Origin: an uncultured Alphaproteobacteria bacterium
Lineage (GTDB): Bacteria; Pseudomonadota; Alphaproteobacteria; Micropepsales; Micropepsaceae
Direction: 5' to 3'
DNA: 64,000 nt
Assembly (NCBI GenBank): GCA_902826695.1
Contig: CADEFU010000003.1
Span: 186,001-250,000, forward strand
Shown: positions 16,450 to 25,392 of the stretch, piece by piece
How positions within the stretch are numbered: the first letter of the stretch is position 1
Layout: each line of letters begins with the position of its first letter
The notes under the pieces: generated by a model
Told to the model about the DNA's origin: nothing
The model's input: only the letters and a program-made list of their open reading frames with translations
Database searches by the model: none
Program-made: the position numbers and the translations under genes

Positions 16450-18957
16450 TCACCAGACCGACGGCGGCCAGTATACGCGCTCAAGCCCGTTGCGACGGAT
16501 GCTTTCCAAAATGCCCAGCGCTTCCTCCCGCCCGATGCCTGCGTCGCAAAGTCCAACCAGCACGATCGCGTATTCATTCTCGATTCGTGTACCGAAAACA
16601 CCTGGGTTGTCGGTGTTGATCGTAGCCAGGATCTTACCCTTGTGTCGCGTCAGTAGTGGAATGATTGGAATTTCCTTCGGTTGCGTAGCGCCCGAGATAC
16701 GCCAATTTGAGGAGGGATTGAACTCGAAGAGGATGCCGCGGCTCGATAAAAGATCGACGACCTTCCCTTGCGCCCACCGGACAGCTGGGACTAGAGAATC
16801 GTAAAGCTCTGCTGGCGCGAGACGCTCGGCGCGTGCCGTGAACGTCTTCTCATCGTGCACCTCACGATCGGCGAGTCGCGCCGCGGGCGACTTTGTGTTC
16901 TCACGCCATCTCTCACCGCCTTTGCGCCACACCGGTCCCGCACGGTAGTTGCCGATGTCTTCAAGCATCATCAGGCTTGGCGGCGGTAGTGCCCCCGGAT
17001 AGAGCTCAGCAAACGTTGACCAAAGCCACTCTTCAAGCTGCACGAGTTGCGTGCCGAACTGGCTACTTCCTTCGAGCATCATCTGCGTGTAAAGCCAAAG
17101 CAGTGCGTCGAACTGCTGGCCGGCCTCCGTTACAACATGCGAGAGGCGCTCCCGGTGAAACCGCTCAACATCCACACCAGCCGCAAGGCCGTGTCCGATC
17201 GTGTCGCCTTCCCGCATCTTGAGCCCGTCAGCTGCGCGCACCATCGCATACACACCCTCCAGCGGGTGCGCGAAGTCTTCACCGGCATGGCAGGTGAGGC
17301 CGAGCGGTGGCAGGGCAACTTGGTCGGCGCGGCTCGAATCACCCATCAATTGGAGCCATCGCCCGTATGTGACGGGATCGACATCATCATACTTCAGCGC
17401 CGCCAGGGCATCTTCATCACCGCGCGCGAGGTTGATCGCGAACGCCGCGACATCGGGCGGAACGTCGCGCTCTTGACCGGCAAAATCGATGCGCGCGATG
17501 CGAGAAACAAACCGCCGGTCTTGGGTCACGGCAACCGCGCATCGAAACTCGTGTAACGCCGCCGCTTCGTCGGCAACTCTCCGTCGCAACTCCTGTACGG
17601 CTTGCGGCGTCGCCGCGCGGTTCTTCAAGTCGAGTGACCGCTTGAAATGCACCGCAAAGCGGATGTCGGCTGCTTGAGTGTGGTTGGCGAGATCGAAGTC
17701 GCGCTCAAGCGCGTCCCATGTCTTAAGCTGTTGTAGGAATGAAGAGCCTCGCGTGCCGGGCAGCGGCGCAAAACGCAGTTCCACCCGGCGCAAGGATCCA
17801 CCCTGCAACAAGTAGAGCAAGTGATCGTGCCACCGCGTTCGCACGACAGTGTGATTGACCGGAAGATTCGGAAACTCCCCCGTCCACTTCATTGTATTGA
17901 ACATCTTGCGAAACCTGTTCAAACCTGGGTTTGTGGTCACGCCCTGTGTTCGCAGCCGGATGAACCGGCTCTTTGTGTGGATGTAAACGTCGAGGGCATG
18001 CTCCAGCCAGATCGCGTTGCGCCACTTGTCGGGCTGCTCGCTCTTGAGCAATGCGTTAAGTGTCGTAAACGCGCGTACAAGCATCCTGCGCTCGCAGCGC
18101 AGGCGCTTAAGACTCCGCCAGGGATCTATTGGGTCATTCTCGGAAAGCTCGATCTTTTCGTAAAGGCGGCCAAGCATGGAGGTGGGATCAGCTATATGTT
18201 CGATGACCCAGCGCAATCGATGCCGCTCGATAGCAAGCTCAGGGCCCCGAGATTGGTCTGCTATCGACTCCATGGGCATGTTGTCGAGGTCGATCGCACC
18301 CGAAATGAGACCTTGCCACAGCGCGTGCGCATTGCGGAGTGAACCCTGATGAATGTGAAGGTCGCTGACCCCTTGCCGAGTCAGCCGCTGCAAGTCGCGG
18401 TCAGCGATCCTGGCGACGATCGGCCACTCCGTCATGCGCTCCAATGCGCGCGGCTCATACGATCGGGCGAATGTGAAGCAAAGTAGGCTGTCCGCATCCA
18501 AAAATTCCGTACAGGTTAGCCACCCGCGCAACGAGGCCAGGTCAATGACGGGTTCGTCGGTCTCGAAACGAATCTTGAGCCCGAGGCGGGCGATCAGGAC
18601 CTCAAACCAACCCATTAGCCCGTCGCTGGCGTCGTCGGCGAGCGAATGCAAAATGGTTCCAATGTCCTCACCAGCCCAGCGTCGGTCGGATTCGAGCAAC
18701 CGCTCGGCGATCAAGTTGAGGATCCTCAGCCGCTCCTTCTGATCGAAGCATTGGCCCAAGCCCCGCCACCTAGCCCCGCGCTTTCCTGCGAGCGCCGTCA
18801 GCGGATCGGCCAACGTCTCTGTTTGTGCAAGCTTTATCGCCGCTGCAATGCGCTCCTCAGAGGAAAGCACAGCCAGCGCCAATTGCCCTTGAACATCCGA
18901 CGCAGTCACGCGTTTCAGGTCACTTTGTTGTTTTTCCGGCAGATCTTTGACTGGCAA
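16450..18957 (-). CDS. rdrB: RADAR adenosine deaminase RdrB
   Basis: 835 residues from a TTG at 18957, which overlaps rdrA by 38 bases; a GTG at 18909 is an alternative. Adenosine-deaminase catalytic features are all present but spread widely: HIH at 201-203, HAGE at 557-560 (zinc His and catalytic Glu), GHG at 588-590 and NTDNPG at 781-786 (zinc Asp; the following Asp of classical ADA is Asn). The roughly 350 residues between HxH and HAGE are much longer than in metabolic ADA, as in RdrB of the RADAR system. Paired with a large P-loop ATPase, this is expected to assemble into a defence complex deaminating adenine nucleotides or RNA during phage infection. The assignment rests on motifs and gene pairing. 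Confidence 0.88.
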   Translation of the reverse strand: MPVKDLPEKQQSDLKRVTASDVQGQLALAVLSSEERIAAAIKLAQTETLADPLTALAGKRGARWRGLGQCFDQKERLRILNLIAERLLESDRRWAGEDIGTILHSLADDASDGLMGWFEVLIARLGLKIRFETDEPVIDLASLRGWLTCTEFLDADSLLCFTFARSYEPRALERMTEWPIVARIADRDLQRLTRQGVSDLHIHQGSLRNAHALWQGLISGAIDLDNMPMESIADQSRGPELAIERHRLRWVIEHIADPTSMLGRLYEKIELSENDPIDPWRSLKRLRCERRMLVRAFTTLNALLKSEQPDKWRNAIWLEHALDVYIHTKSRFIRLRTQGVTTNPGLNRFRKMFNTMKWTGEFPNLPVNHTVVRTRWHDHLLYLLQGGSLRRVELRFAPLPGTRGSSFLQQLKTWDALERDFDLANHTQAADIRFAVHFKRSLDLKNRAATPQAVQELRRRVADEAAALHEFRCAVAVTQDRRFVSRIARIDFAGQERDVPPDVAAFAINLARGDEDALAALKYDDVDPVTYGRWLQLMGDSSRADQVALPPLGLTCHAGEDFAHPLEGVYAMVRAADGLKMREGDTIGHGLAAGVDVERFHRERLSHVVTEAGQQFDALLWLYTQMMLEGSSQFGTQLVQLEEWLWSTFAELYPGALPPPSLMMLEDIGNYRAGPVWRKGGERWRENTKSPAARLADREVHDEKTFTARAERLAPAELYDSLVPAVRWAQGKVVDLLSSRGILFEFNPSSNWRISGATQPKEIPIIPLLTRHKGKILATINTDNPGVFGTRIENEYAIVLVGLCDAGIGREEALGILESIRRNGLERVYWPPSVW

Positions 18958-21900
18958 GGCGCTTATGGTGCGCGCCTGCTTTACCTTTGAGAAGGGATAG
19001 AAACTCAGCAGTTCGGATCAGCTTTTCTTCGAAGTCCGCGAACACGCTTTTCAGTTCGCGCCCGGCGCCTTCGCGCGAGTCGAGTTTGCTTACCCTGTCT
19101 TTGAACATTTTACCCCAACCCGGGGGAGCTGGTTCCCCGAGTCGCGCAAGAAAGCCTTGTGCCCCTTCCACTCCCATGGACGTGAACGAAATATCGGGAA
19201 TCATAGAGAACGACACACCGTGCAGCAGCGAAGGGCGTGGTTCCTCTCGTGGCTCTCGCGTCACCTGCGTGATTTCAAGTCGTATCAGCGTAAGTTCCAA
19301 ACTGGCGCGGTATCTGAGATAGTAGCGTGAAATCCAGCGAACAAACTCTTGCCAATTGTCAACGACGTTTGTCAGTTCACGTTTTTCTATCGCAATCCGG
19401 CGCGCCTTGTGGCAAACGGCCCCGTACTCGATGTGCACCAATGCTGGAAGGCACGGCATGAGCGCCCAAAGATAAAGGAACAGGGATTTTGAATATCGAG
19501 CCAAGTCGACATCCTGGTGGCGGCTTGGATCAATTTGCAACAAGGCCCACTTCGTAGGTGTTTTCGCCAAGGACTGGCAGCCTTTGACTGAACTCGGAAA
19601 CGCCGCGTCGAAGACGGAGTCGTCCTCCGGCCATGCTCCGTTCACATCTGGTCCAAGACCTGCAGCGTCAGCAACAAACAAACGCAAGGGCACCTTCTTC
19701 CAGACGTCCCCCGGCTGAACCTCTGTCGGGTTGCTGATCAGCTCTCGTACTACCTCTTCAAGTTTCCCGGGGAGAGGGTCCGCGGTAAGTCGTTCGAACG
19801 CTTCACGTGAGTAACCGTTTTGTTGAATCCAATGGCGCACTGCGTTGAAACTTGGGATGGTGTAGCGATTGCCCTCCCAGAACGTCGCCGTACGCTCAAA
19901 CGGCCATTTCTCACCAGCAGCCTCCCGATCTTGGTCCACCCGTTTCGGCGGCAGTTGGTTTAGCAAGATTCGCGAAGCGTGCCAGGCACGCCGCATGTCG
20001 TTGATCAACGCTTGGTAGGACTCGAAACTATCAGCCAGAACGTCATCTATTTCGCGCTGGGCGCCAGACACTGGTTCTTTAAGATGTAGCGCCTTTGTCA
20101 CAAACTTGTTCCAGCCCTCAACTGTAGTCTTTGCCAAACTGCTTGCTGCAGTCCGCCCAAGTGCCGTTTCGGCAAAGTGATTGTAGTAGTCATAGTGGCG
20201 ACGCAGCGAGTCGATTTCTGCACACTTTTCTGCAAACTCCCTACGCGTTTCGATATCGGCGAGCAGCTCACCATTCTCTACTTTGGTGGCCGGTGGAGTG
20301 AACCGCCCTATTTCGAGGCTACCAAGAGGTAGAACGACTTCCTTCAGGTACGTTGCAAGGAGTTCCTCGCTCGGCCCCGGTTTGACCTCGACTTTGCCTT
20401 TCTCAATGAGATCTGCTTGAGCCTCATGCGCGGTAGCGGCCCGGCCCTCTTTCTTTGCCGCAGTTGTCGCTTCGCCGATGCCCGCCATTGGCTGCGTCCA
20501 CAAGCGGTCCACGTCAAAGAAAAATAGCTCGGGCCATCGATAGATCAGATTTGTATCCCAATCCTTCGAGAAGCGAAGAGGCTCCCCTTGGGACTCGATC
20601 CGAAGCCCAGGCTCGAAAGCAATATCGGGAAGACAATCCAAATCGTGGAAGTAGATACAGTTCGCCGGTAACACTGAATGCTGAATCTGTTTCGCAACGC
20701 CAAACAGTGTCTGCGGTTGCATTTTCGGAAAGAACGGCGTCATACCGATCATGTTCTGTCCTGAAGGCCGCGGCAGCAATCCGATCGGGACGTTGGCGTC
20801 GGGGTCTTCCCGCAAGGGCAGGGCCAGCCCCAGATCCAACCTGAATCCGATGAAGGAATATCCGTATGTACCACGCTGAAGTGTGCGGTCGCCGATGCGG
20901 AAGTATCGCTCACCTCGCCAACAACTGTCGACGCTCTGTTGCTGCAACCATGCCCCGACATTCGTATCCGCGTCAGAGAAGCGATCGATCAAGAGATTGT
21001 TCTCTGGCGCCTCGAATAATATCACGGCCAACCGCTTCGGTCGGCGATGGGGCAAATGGCGGGACACCAAAACCGAGTTTGGCGTCGAACCTGTAAGACC
21101 GACCAGCGCACGCAATTGCCGGATCGACCGTGGCCGTAACTGCTCACCGTACCGGTGCCGGAACAGCCACCACGCAAGAAAGCTCTCCAACTTGTTCTTA
21201 TCGTCCTCCGATGCCAACTCGCGCAGGCGGAGGCGACGGTTTTGAAACGCTGCCACCTTGATGCGAAGGAAGTCGTCACGAAAGTCGGAAAGTCGCTGCC
21301 GACAATATTGATCAAAAGAGAGGCCGCCGACGAGGGTTTCAAAATCATTGAAGAACTCTTTGTCCCGCGCCCATTCCTTGTCTTTGTCACCCTTTTGGCC
21401 ATTGGAGGGGTCGCCAATCTCACTGAAGTCCGCCAACTCATCGACTGGCTCAAACGAAAGAAAAAATCGCAACGGCCGCGGCAGGATTTTTTCGAGATAC
21501 TCTTCAATTTGATGCCGAACGAGGCGACGCCACGTGGTTGGTGTGCCGCCGGTCGGGTCCGCCGAAACCTCGACAGGATCCTTCAGATCGCTCAACTGAC
21601 GCCAGGTCAAGCTTTGCCGCATCGAGCGCAAGTGACCGGCGACGATGGTCACGATGCGCGGGTGGTCCAGAAAAATGCGGATCGTATGCAGAATATCGGC
21701 GGTGGTTTGCGGCGACACATCGGTGTCATCGACAAAGGTCACCAAGAGCTGTGCTTTGAAGTAGTCCAAGTACTCGTTGACGTACGAGCGCCACATTGCA
21801 ACGCGGTTATAGGACTCGGCGCCCGTGCTTCCGAGCTTGGTCAAATAGTTCTCGAGGTTGTAGCTATACGCTCTGATGGCCTCGTCGCGCTCGCTCTTCG

Positions 21901-22675
21901 CGAGGTACCAACCTTTCGCGACTTGATCGTGCAGTTTCTGTACTAGCGCTTCGCCCTGCGTCACCCGCTCGCTATCCGTGTGCGAAGCGCTCTTGCATCG
22001 CATGATCTCGCCCTTCAATTTCGTGATCATGAGGGCAAAGAGAGCCTCCATGACCGATTGGGTTTGTTCAAGATCGGAAGGCACCAGAAGTGGCAAGACG
22101 CATGCCGTGTGTCGCTTTTCGACCCGGGGTTCATGTCCGCGATGAGGTTCCCTGAAGAGACGTTCGACGAGTCCTTTAGTATCTTCGTACGGCCAACTAT
22201 CGAATCTTGTCTTCTCACTCTTGCTTTCTGGGTTGGCTTCTTTAGCGGCATTCAGGTCTTTACGCTTCTTCTCGACTTCCTCGCTAAAGTAAGTGCGCAG
22301 GCCCTTCAGATAATTGGTAACGAAGTTCCATCGACCATCGGCCCACTTGTCCGCATCCCCGAGGCATTTCAAGAACTCTCTGATTGTGAGCAGCATCGAC
22401 GTCTTGCCGGAGCCGCGCGCGCCGTCGATGAAGAACACATGGCGTGGTCTCCGAAATTGTTGATTGTCTACGTATTCGTGGGTCGTCCGCGCCACCACGC
22501 CGAGCTGGGCTTCGCCGTCGGCAATTTCATATACGCGTAACAAGATGTCTCTTAGAACGCGATCCTGCCGCATTGTAAGTTTGTTGGTAGGCAGTACTGA
22601 GGCGCCAGTCCAGTCGATGTCGCCGAGCGGCCCGTGATCGATTGTTGTCAACGAATCCGTCTTGGTAATACCCAT
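18920..22675 (-). CDS. rdrA: RADAR ATPase RdrA
   Basis: 1251 residues. The ATG at 22675 has a GAGGAA ribosome site 6-7 bases upstream, so the longer frame starting at 22753 is not used. The Walker A motif is GARGSGKT at 85-92; Walker B is FVDDTDVSP near 314-322, followed by a sensor-like strand RIVTIVAGHL. The rest is a long, mainly helical C-terminal region with no recognised domain. In RADAR, RdrA is the ring-forming ATPase that works with the RdrB deaminase to restrict phage. The 3' end overlaps rdrB, so the two are co-translated. The protein looks longer than typical RdrA as I recall the family. Codon use is less GC-biased than in neighbouring genes, consistent with acquisition. Confidence 0.87.
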   Translation of the reverse strand: MGITKTDSLTTIDHGPLGDIDWTGASVLPTNKLTMRQDRVLRDILLRVYEIADGEAQLGVVARTTHEYVDNQQFRRPRHVFFIDGARGSGKTSMLLTIREFLKCLGDADKWADGRWNFVTNYLKGLRTYFSEEVEKKRKDLNAAKEANPESKSEKTRFDSWPYEDTKGLVERLFREPHRGHEPRVEKRHTACVLPLLVPSDLEQTQSVMEALFALMITKLKGEIMRCKSASHTDSERVTQGEALVQKLHDQVAKGWYLAKSERDEAIRAYSYNLENYLTKLGSTGAESYNRVAMWRSYVNEYLDYFKAQLLVTFVDDTDVSPQTTADILHTIRIFLDHPRIVTIVAGHLRSMRQSLTWRQLSDLKDPVEVSADPTGGTPTTWRRLVRHQIEEYLEKILPRPLRFFLSFEPVDELADFSEIGDPSNGQKGDKDKEWARDKEFFNDFETLVGGLSFDQYCRQRLSDFRDDFLRIKVAAFQNRRLRLRELASEDDKNKLESFLAWWLFRHRYGEQLRPRSIRQLRALVGLTGSTPNSVLVSRHLPHRRPKRLAVILFEAPENNLLIDRFSDADTNVGAWLQQQSVDSCWRGERYFRIGDRTLQRGTYGYSFIGFRLDLGLALPLREDPDANVPIGLLPRPSGQNMIGMTPFFPKMQPQTLFGVAKQIQHSVLPANCIYFHDLDCLPDIAFEPGLRIESQGEPLRFSKDWDTNLIYRWPELFFFDVDRLWTQPMAGIGEATTAAKKEGRAATAHEAQADLIEKGKVEVKPGPSEELLATYLKEVVLPLGSLEIGRFTPPATKVENGELLADIETRREFAEKCAEIDSLRRHYDYYNHFAETALGRTAASSLAKTTVEGWNKFVTKALHLKEPVSGAQREIDDVLADSFESYQALINDMRRAWHASRILLNQLPPKRVDQDREAAGEKWPFERTATFWEGNRYTIPSFNAVRHWIQQNGYSREAFERLTADPLPGKLEEVVRELISNPTEVQPGDVWKKVPLRLFVADAAGLGPDVNGAWPEDDSVFDAAFPSSVKGCQSLAKTPTKWALLQIDPSRHQDVDLARYSKSLFLYLWALMPCLPALVHIEYGAVCHKARRIAIEKRELTNVVDNWQEFVRWISRYYLRYRASLELTLIRLEITQVTREPREEPRPSLLHGVSFSMIPDISFTSMGVEGAQGFLARLGEPAPPGWGKMFKDRVSKLDSREGAGRELKSVFADFEEKLIRTAEFLSLLKGKAGAHHKRLASQRSAGKTTK

Positions 22676-23008
22676 CGCATTCCTCAATTGACATTTTACA
22701 GGGAACACCCACGCTAGTTGATACGCTATGTTGGCTATACTCAAGAAATTCATTCGCCCAAAGGCAGAACGAGCATTGATGACTTCTCGCGTTGAGTGTC
22801 AGGGAAGAGTTTTGCGCTGCTACATGCTGCTCTAACTTGGAGAACGATAGCTGGCGCACTTGGGAGGCTGTAAGAAGCTGAGAGAACCTTCCGCGTGGAT
22901 GGGCACGCCCGGCCTTAGTAGCGCCGATGCTTAATCCGGCCGATTGGTCAGGCGGTTGACGCTTGATTGTCGATCAAGAGGGCACAAGCATTCTGCGCTC
23001 TTTGACAT
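22676..23008. other. Intergenic region upstream of rdrA
   Basis: About 330 bases without a convincing gene, unusually AT-rich near rdrA. On the minus strand TTGAGT and TATCAA are spaced 15 bases apart some 50 bases upstream of the rdrA start, a weak promoter candidate. A perfect hairpin CTTGAT-TGTCG-ATCAAG lies at 22962-22978, just past the end of the membrane gene, without a U-run. The region may give rdrA its own promoter rather than strict co-transcription with the membrane gene. Confidence 0.4.
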
Positions 23009-23689
23009 TCAGCGGAACGGGCTCTGCGGCGCGGGAAGGTACTGTTGCGCGACAGCCCAAGTCCAATCGATCGCCAAAAAGACCAAAAACACGAAGAGGA
23101 CGCGGACATTTGCACCAGGGTGCCAAAACAAAAGCAAAGCGACCGCCGCTATTATTGCGGCGGCGACTAGCAAATCGCCCGCCTCAGCAACATTGGGCAG
23201 TTCGACCTCGCGCAAGCCTCCGATGCCGATGTTGGACGCAGTCAGAATGTAAACAACCAAAACAGCAAATGCGGCGACGTGCACAGGATAATGCAGCGCA
23301 GTGCGTCTCCAACCGAACTTGCCCGGTGCGTTCACAAAGAATGAGGTTAGACCAAATCGGCGAAAAGAGAACGCGACGACGATCAAGAGTTGAACGGCCA
23401 CTGGGATCAATTGCTCGAACGCTGGCGACAAAGGGAGTGCGATCCACGCGAGCGCCACGACAATGGTCGACTTGATGATCGCCATGACGGGCAACCAATA
23501 GTCCACAACGGTGGCGGCAAGGCCACTAAACGATAGCGCTCTCAGCACAATCGCAAAGCCACTGAGCACCAGAGGTACAGCACCAATTGCAAGAACCGCT
23601 TCCTCGCGGATAAACGCTACCCAGTCTCTCCCAAGGTCGAGAGGCGTCCGCCTCTGCACGCTTTCGTCCGTTACCTGTTTCGTGCTCAC
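23009..23689 (-). CDS. Multi-pass membrane protein next to RADAR
   Basis: 226 residues from a GTG at 23689 with a G-rich ribosome site (GGGGGGAAC). About six membrane helices are visible, for example AVLAIGAVPLVLSGFAIVL, a central pair around residues 65-110 and the C-terminal VLFVFLVFLAIDWTWAV. The N-terminal 30 residues are polar and likely cytosolic. No domain recognised. RADAR loci are known sometimes to carry a third, membrane-protein gene (SLATT or Csx27-type). This one occupies that position and orientation, so an accessory role is likely, but it lies 333 bases from rdrA and homology to either type is not evident by eye. Confidence 0.7.
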   Translation of the reverse strand: MSTKQVTDESVQRRTPLDLGRDWVAFIREEAVLAIGAVPLVLSGFAIVLRALSFSGLAATVVDYWLPVMAIIKSTIVVALAWIALPLSPAFEQLIPVAVQLLIVVAFSFRRFGLTSFFVNAPGKFGWRRTALHYPVHVAAFAVLVVYILTASNIGIGGLREVELPNVAEAGDLLVAAAIIAAVALLLFWHPGANVRVLFVFLVFLAIDWTWAVAQQYLPAPQSPFR

Positions 23690-23741
23690 GTTCCCCCCAA
23701 TTTCCTGCTATCAAACGCGGCGACCTGCATGCGGCAATCTC

Positions 23742-23855
23742 TCAGGAACCGCTGCCCTTCGTTAAGCCGATCAACAAGACCACACGAAGATGAGTGTACT
23801 GGTCCTCAATGCGCGTGCCAAACACGTTTCGGTTGTCTGTATTCGGTGTGGCTCG
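23742..23855 (-). pseudogene. Relic of a second rdrB-type C-terminus
   Basis: Reading the minus strand to the TGA at 23742-23744, the frame contains NTDNRNVFGTRIEDQY then LRVVLLIGL. Intact rdrB has NTDNPGVFGTRIENEY then AIVLVGL at its C-terminus. Twelve of the 16 residues in the first block are identical, and the block includes the zinc-binding Asp. No other part of a deaminase is visible upstream, so this is a fragment left from another rdrB-like gene or a duplication scar. It lies beyond the far end of the RADAR operon, in the same orientation as rdrB. Confidence 0.8.
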
Positions 23856-24319
23856 GGCAGCATCGCGTTCACCGAGCGCAGCGTCCTGCGGCCTTAGGGG
23901 CGATCACCTGAAGACGCGAGGCTAGCGATGACAACCGTCGAGGGAAATCGGGATGCCAAGCTCTCTGACGTGTCGCAGATAAGCGGTCATGCCACTTCGA
24001 CAGGCTTAGAGACGAAGTGTGGGACGAGATGAGATATGGGGACGCGTTACCCACTCCCTCAAGTGAACGCATGTCTTGGCGTTTGGTCTTGGGCCCGAGT
24101 CTTGGCGTTCGGTCTTGCAGATCGGTCTTGGCACTTTGTCTTGGGCTCGCGCTCGGGCGAGACGCGAATTTCGCCTACCAGGCGAGCCCGCTCCGCCCTG
24201 CGACACTTTAGTTCTCTTTTTGTTCTTGAATCTTTCGGCGTTTTCGGCGATATTCGGCGCTGATCTTCCCTATTGGTGGAAATGCGTCTGGCGCCGGTTC
24301 CGGGCGACCGGCCGCAAGC
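23856..24319. other. Non-coding right edge of the RADAR island
   Basis: About 460 bases with no supported gene. It contains the 13-bp tandem repeat described separately and, at 24236-24263, several TTTCGGCG / ATTCGGCG repeats close together. No tRNA, integrase or recognisable attachment site is seen. Confidence 0.5.
24074..24151. repeat. 13-bp tandem repeat, six units
   Basis: Six consecutive 13-base units begin TCTTGG (TCTTGC in the fourth): at 24074, 24087, 24100, 24113, 24126 and 24139. Units 1 and 3 differ by one base (TCTTGGCGTTTGG, TCTTGGCGTTCGG). The first six bases are conserved and the last seven vary. The period is not a multiple of three, so this is not a coding repeat. It has the look of iterons or protein-binding sites. 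Confidence 0.8.
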
Positions 24320-25153
24320 TCACGGCGCCGGCCGCGCCTGCGCCAGCCGCATCATGCGAACCGCAACCTCGGTCCCCGCGTTCTGATTTTGCCCGGTGAC
24401 CAGCCGGCCGTCCTCGACCACATGGTTGGCGAAGATATCGCGAAACGCGGTCGCGGCCGTGAAGACGGCGCCGGCGGCGCGCAGTTCGCGCTCGGGGTGC
24501 ATCGGCGTGATCGTGATGCCCAACTCTTCGACTTGCTTGTTCGTCACCGCCGTCAAGCGGCGGCCCTTGACCAGCGGCGCGCCGCTTTCGTCGGTCGCCT
24601 TCAACAGGCCAAGCGGGCCGTGGCAAACGCCGCCAACCACGCGGCCCGCTTTCCACGCCGCGGAAATCTTCTGGCCCAACACCTCGGATTGCCCAAGGTC
24701 GTACGCCGCGCCCCAACCGCCGGCGAGATAGACGATGTCATAGGCCGCGAAGTCCACGTCGTCGATCTTCAGCGATCGGCTGACCTTCTGGCGGAACGCC
24801 GCGTCGCCGTGAAGCCGCTTGTCGGCGCGCGATTCGACGAACCAAAGGAACGACATCGGATCGATCGGAATCTCGCCGCCGGCGATGCTGGCGACGTCAA
24901 CCTGCATGCCGCCATCCAAAAACACATAGTAAGGCGCCGTCATCTCGGAGGCGAACACACCCGTGCGCGCGGTGCCGGGCGAAAGCTCGCCGTGGCTGGT
25001 GGTGACGATCAACGCCTTGCCGCCCGGCATTTCAACGCGCGGCCCCGCATACTCGGGATGCAGCCCAAGGCCTGAGAACAACGGCGGCAACCCAAACCAC
25101 GCCGCCACCGCCAACGCCGCAACGAACGCAATCAGAAATCCCAAAACTCTCAT
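24320..25153 (-). CDS. DJ-1/PfpI family protein with N-terminal membrane anchor
   Basis: 277 residues from the ATG at 25153 (AAGGGA about 8 bases upstream). A single hydrophobic helix (residues 3-25) is followed by a DJ-1/PfpI domain: KALIVTTSHG, DIVYLAGGWGAAYDL, and the nucleophile elbow GGVCHGPLGLL with its conserved Cys, then LTAVTNKQVEELG. Family members act as glyoxalases, chaperone-like deglycases or cysteine hydrolases. The His next to the Cys supports a catalytic role. Membrane anchoring or export of a PfpI domain is less usual. Isolated gene. Confidence 0.85.
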   Translation of the reverse strand: MRVLGFLIAFVAALAVAAWFGLPPLFSGLGLHPEYAGPRVEMPGGKALIVTTSHGELSPGTARTGVFASEMTAPYYVFLDGGMQVDVASIAGGEIPIDPMSFLWFVESRADKRLHGDAAFRQKVSRSLKIDDVDFAAYDIVYLAGGWGAAYDLGQSEVLGQKISAAWKAGRVVGGVCHGPLGLLKATDESGAPLVKGRRLTAVTNKQVEELGITITPMHPERELRAAGAVFTAATAFRDIFANHVVEDGRLVTGQNQNAGTEVAVRMMRLAQARPAP

Positions 25154-25392
25154 TGGCAACATCCCTTTAGAGCCCCGCCGATGCGGGCCGGACACCACAA
25201 AACCACCCCCGGCCCGCCACGGCTTTGATGCAGGTCAGCTTTGCGTGTGCTGCGAAGATGGACGGATGAGCGATCGGACAAGACGCTCCGCTCGCCCGGC
25301 CATGACGAGTTTTTTTGAGGCGGCAGAGGCCTCGCACGATCGCGAGGCTAGCCGTATTCTACCGGCCACGCCACGGCCGGGAGGACGAACCC

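Noticed and set aside
22676-22753. Upstream 26-codon extension of rdrA
   Set aside because: The ATG at 22675 has a good ribosome site, and the extension is a hydrophobic, unconserved-looking stretch covering the likely promoter region.
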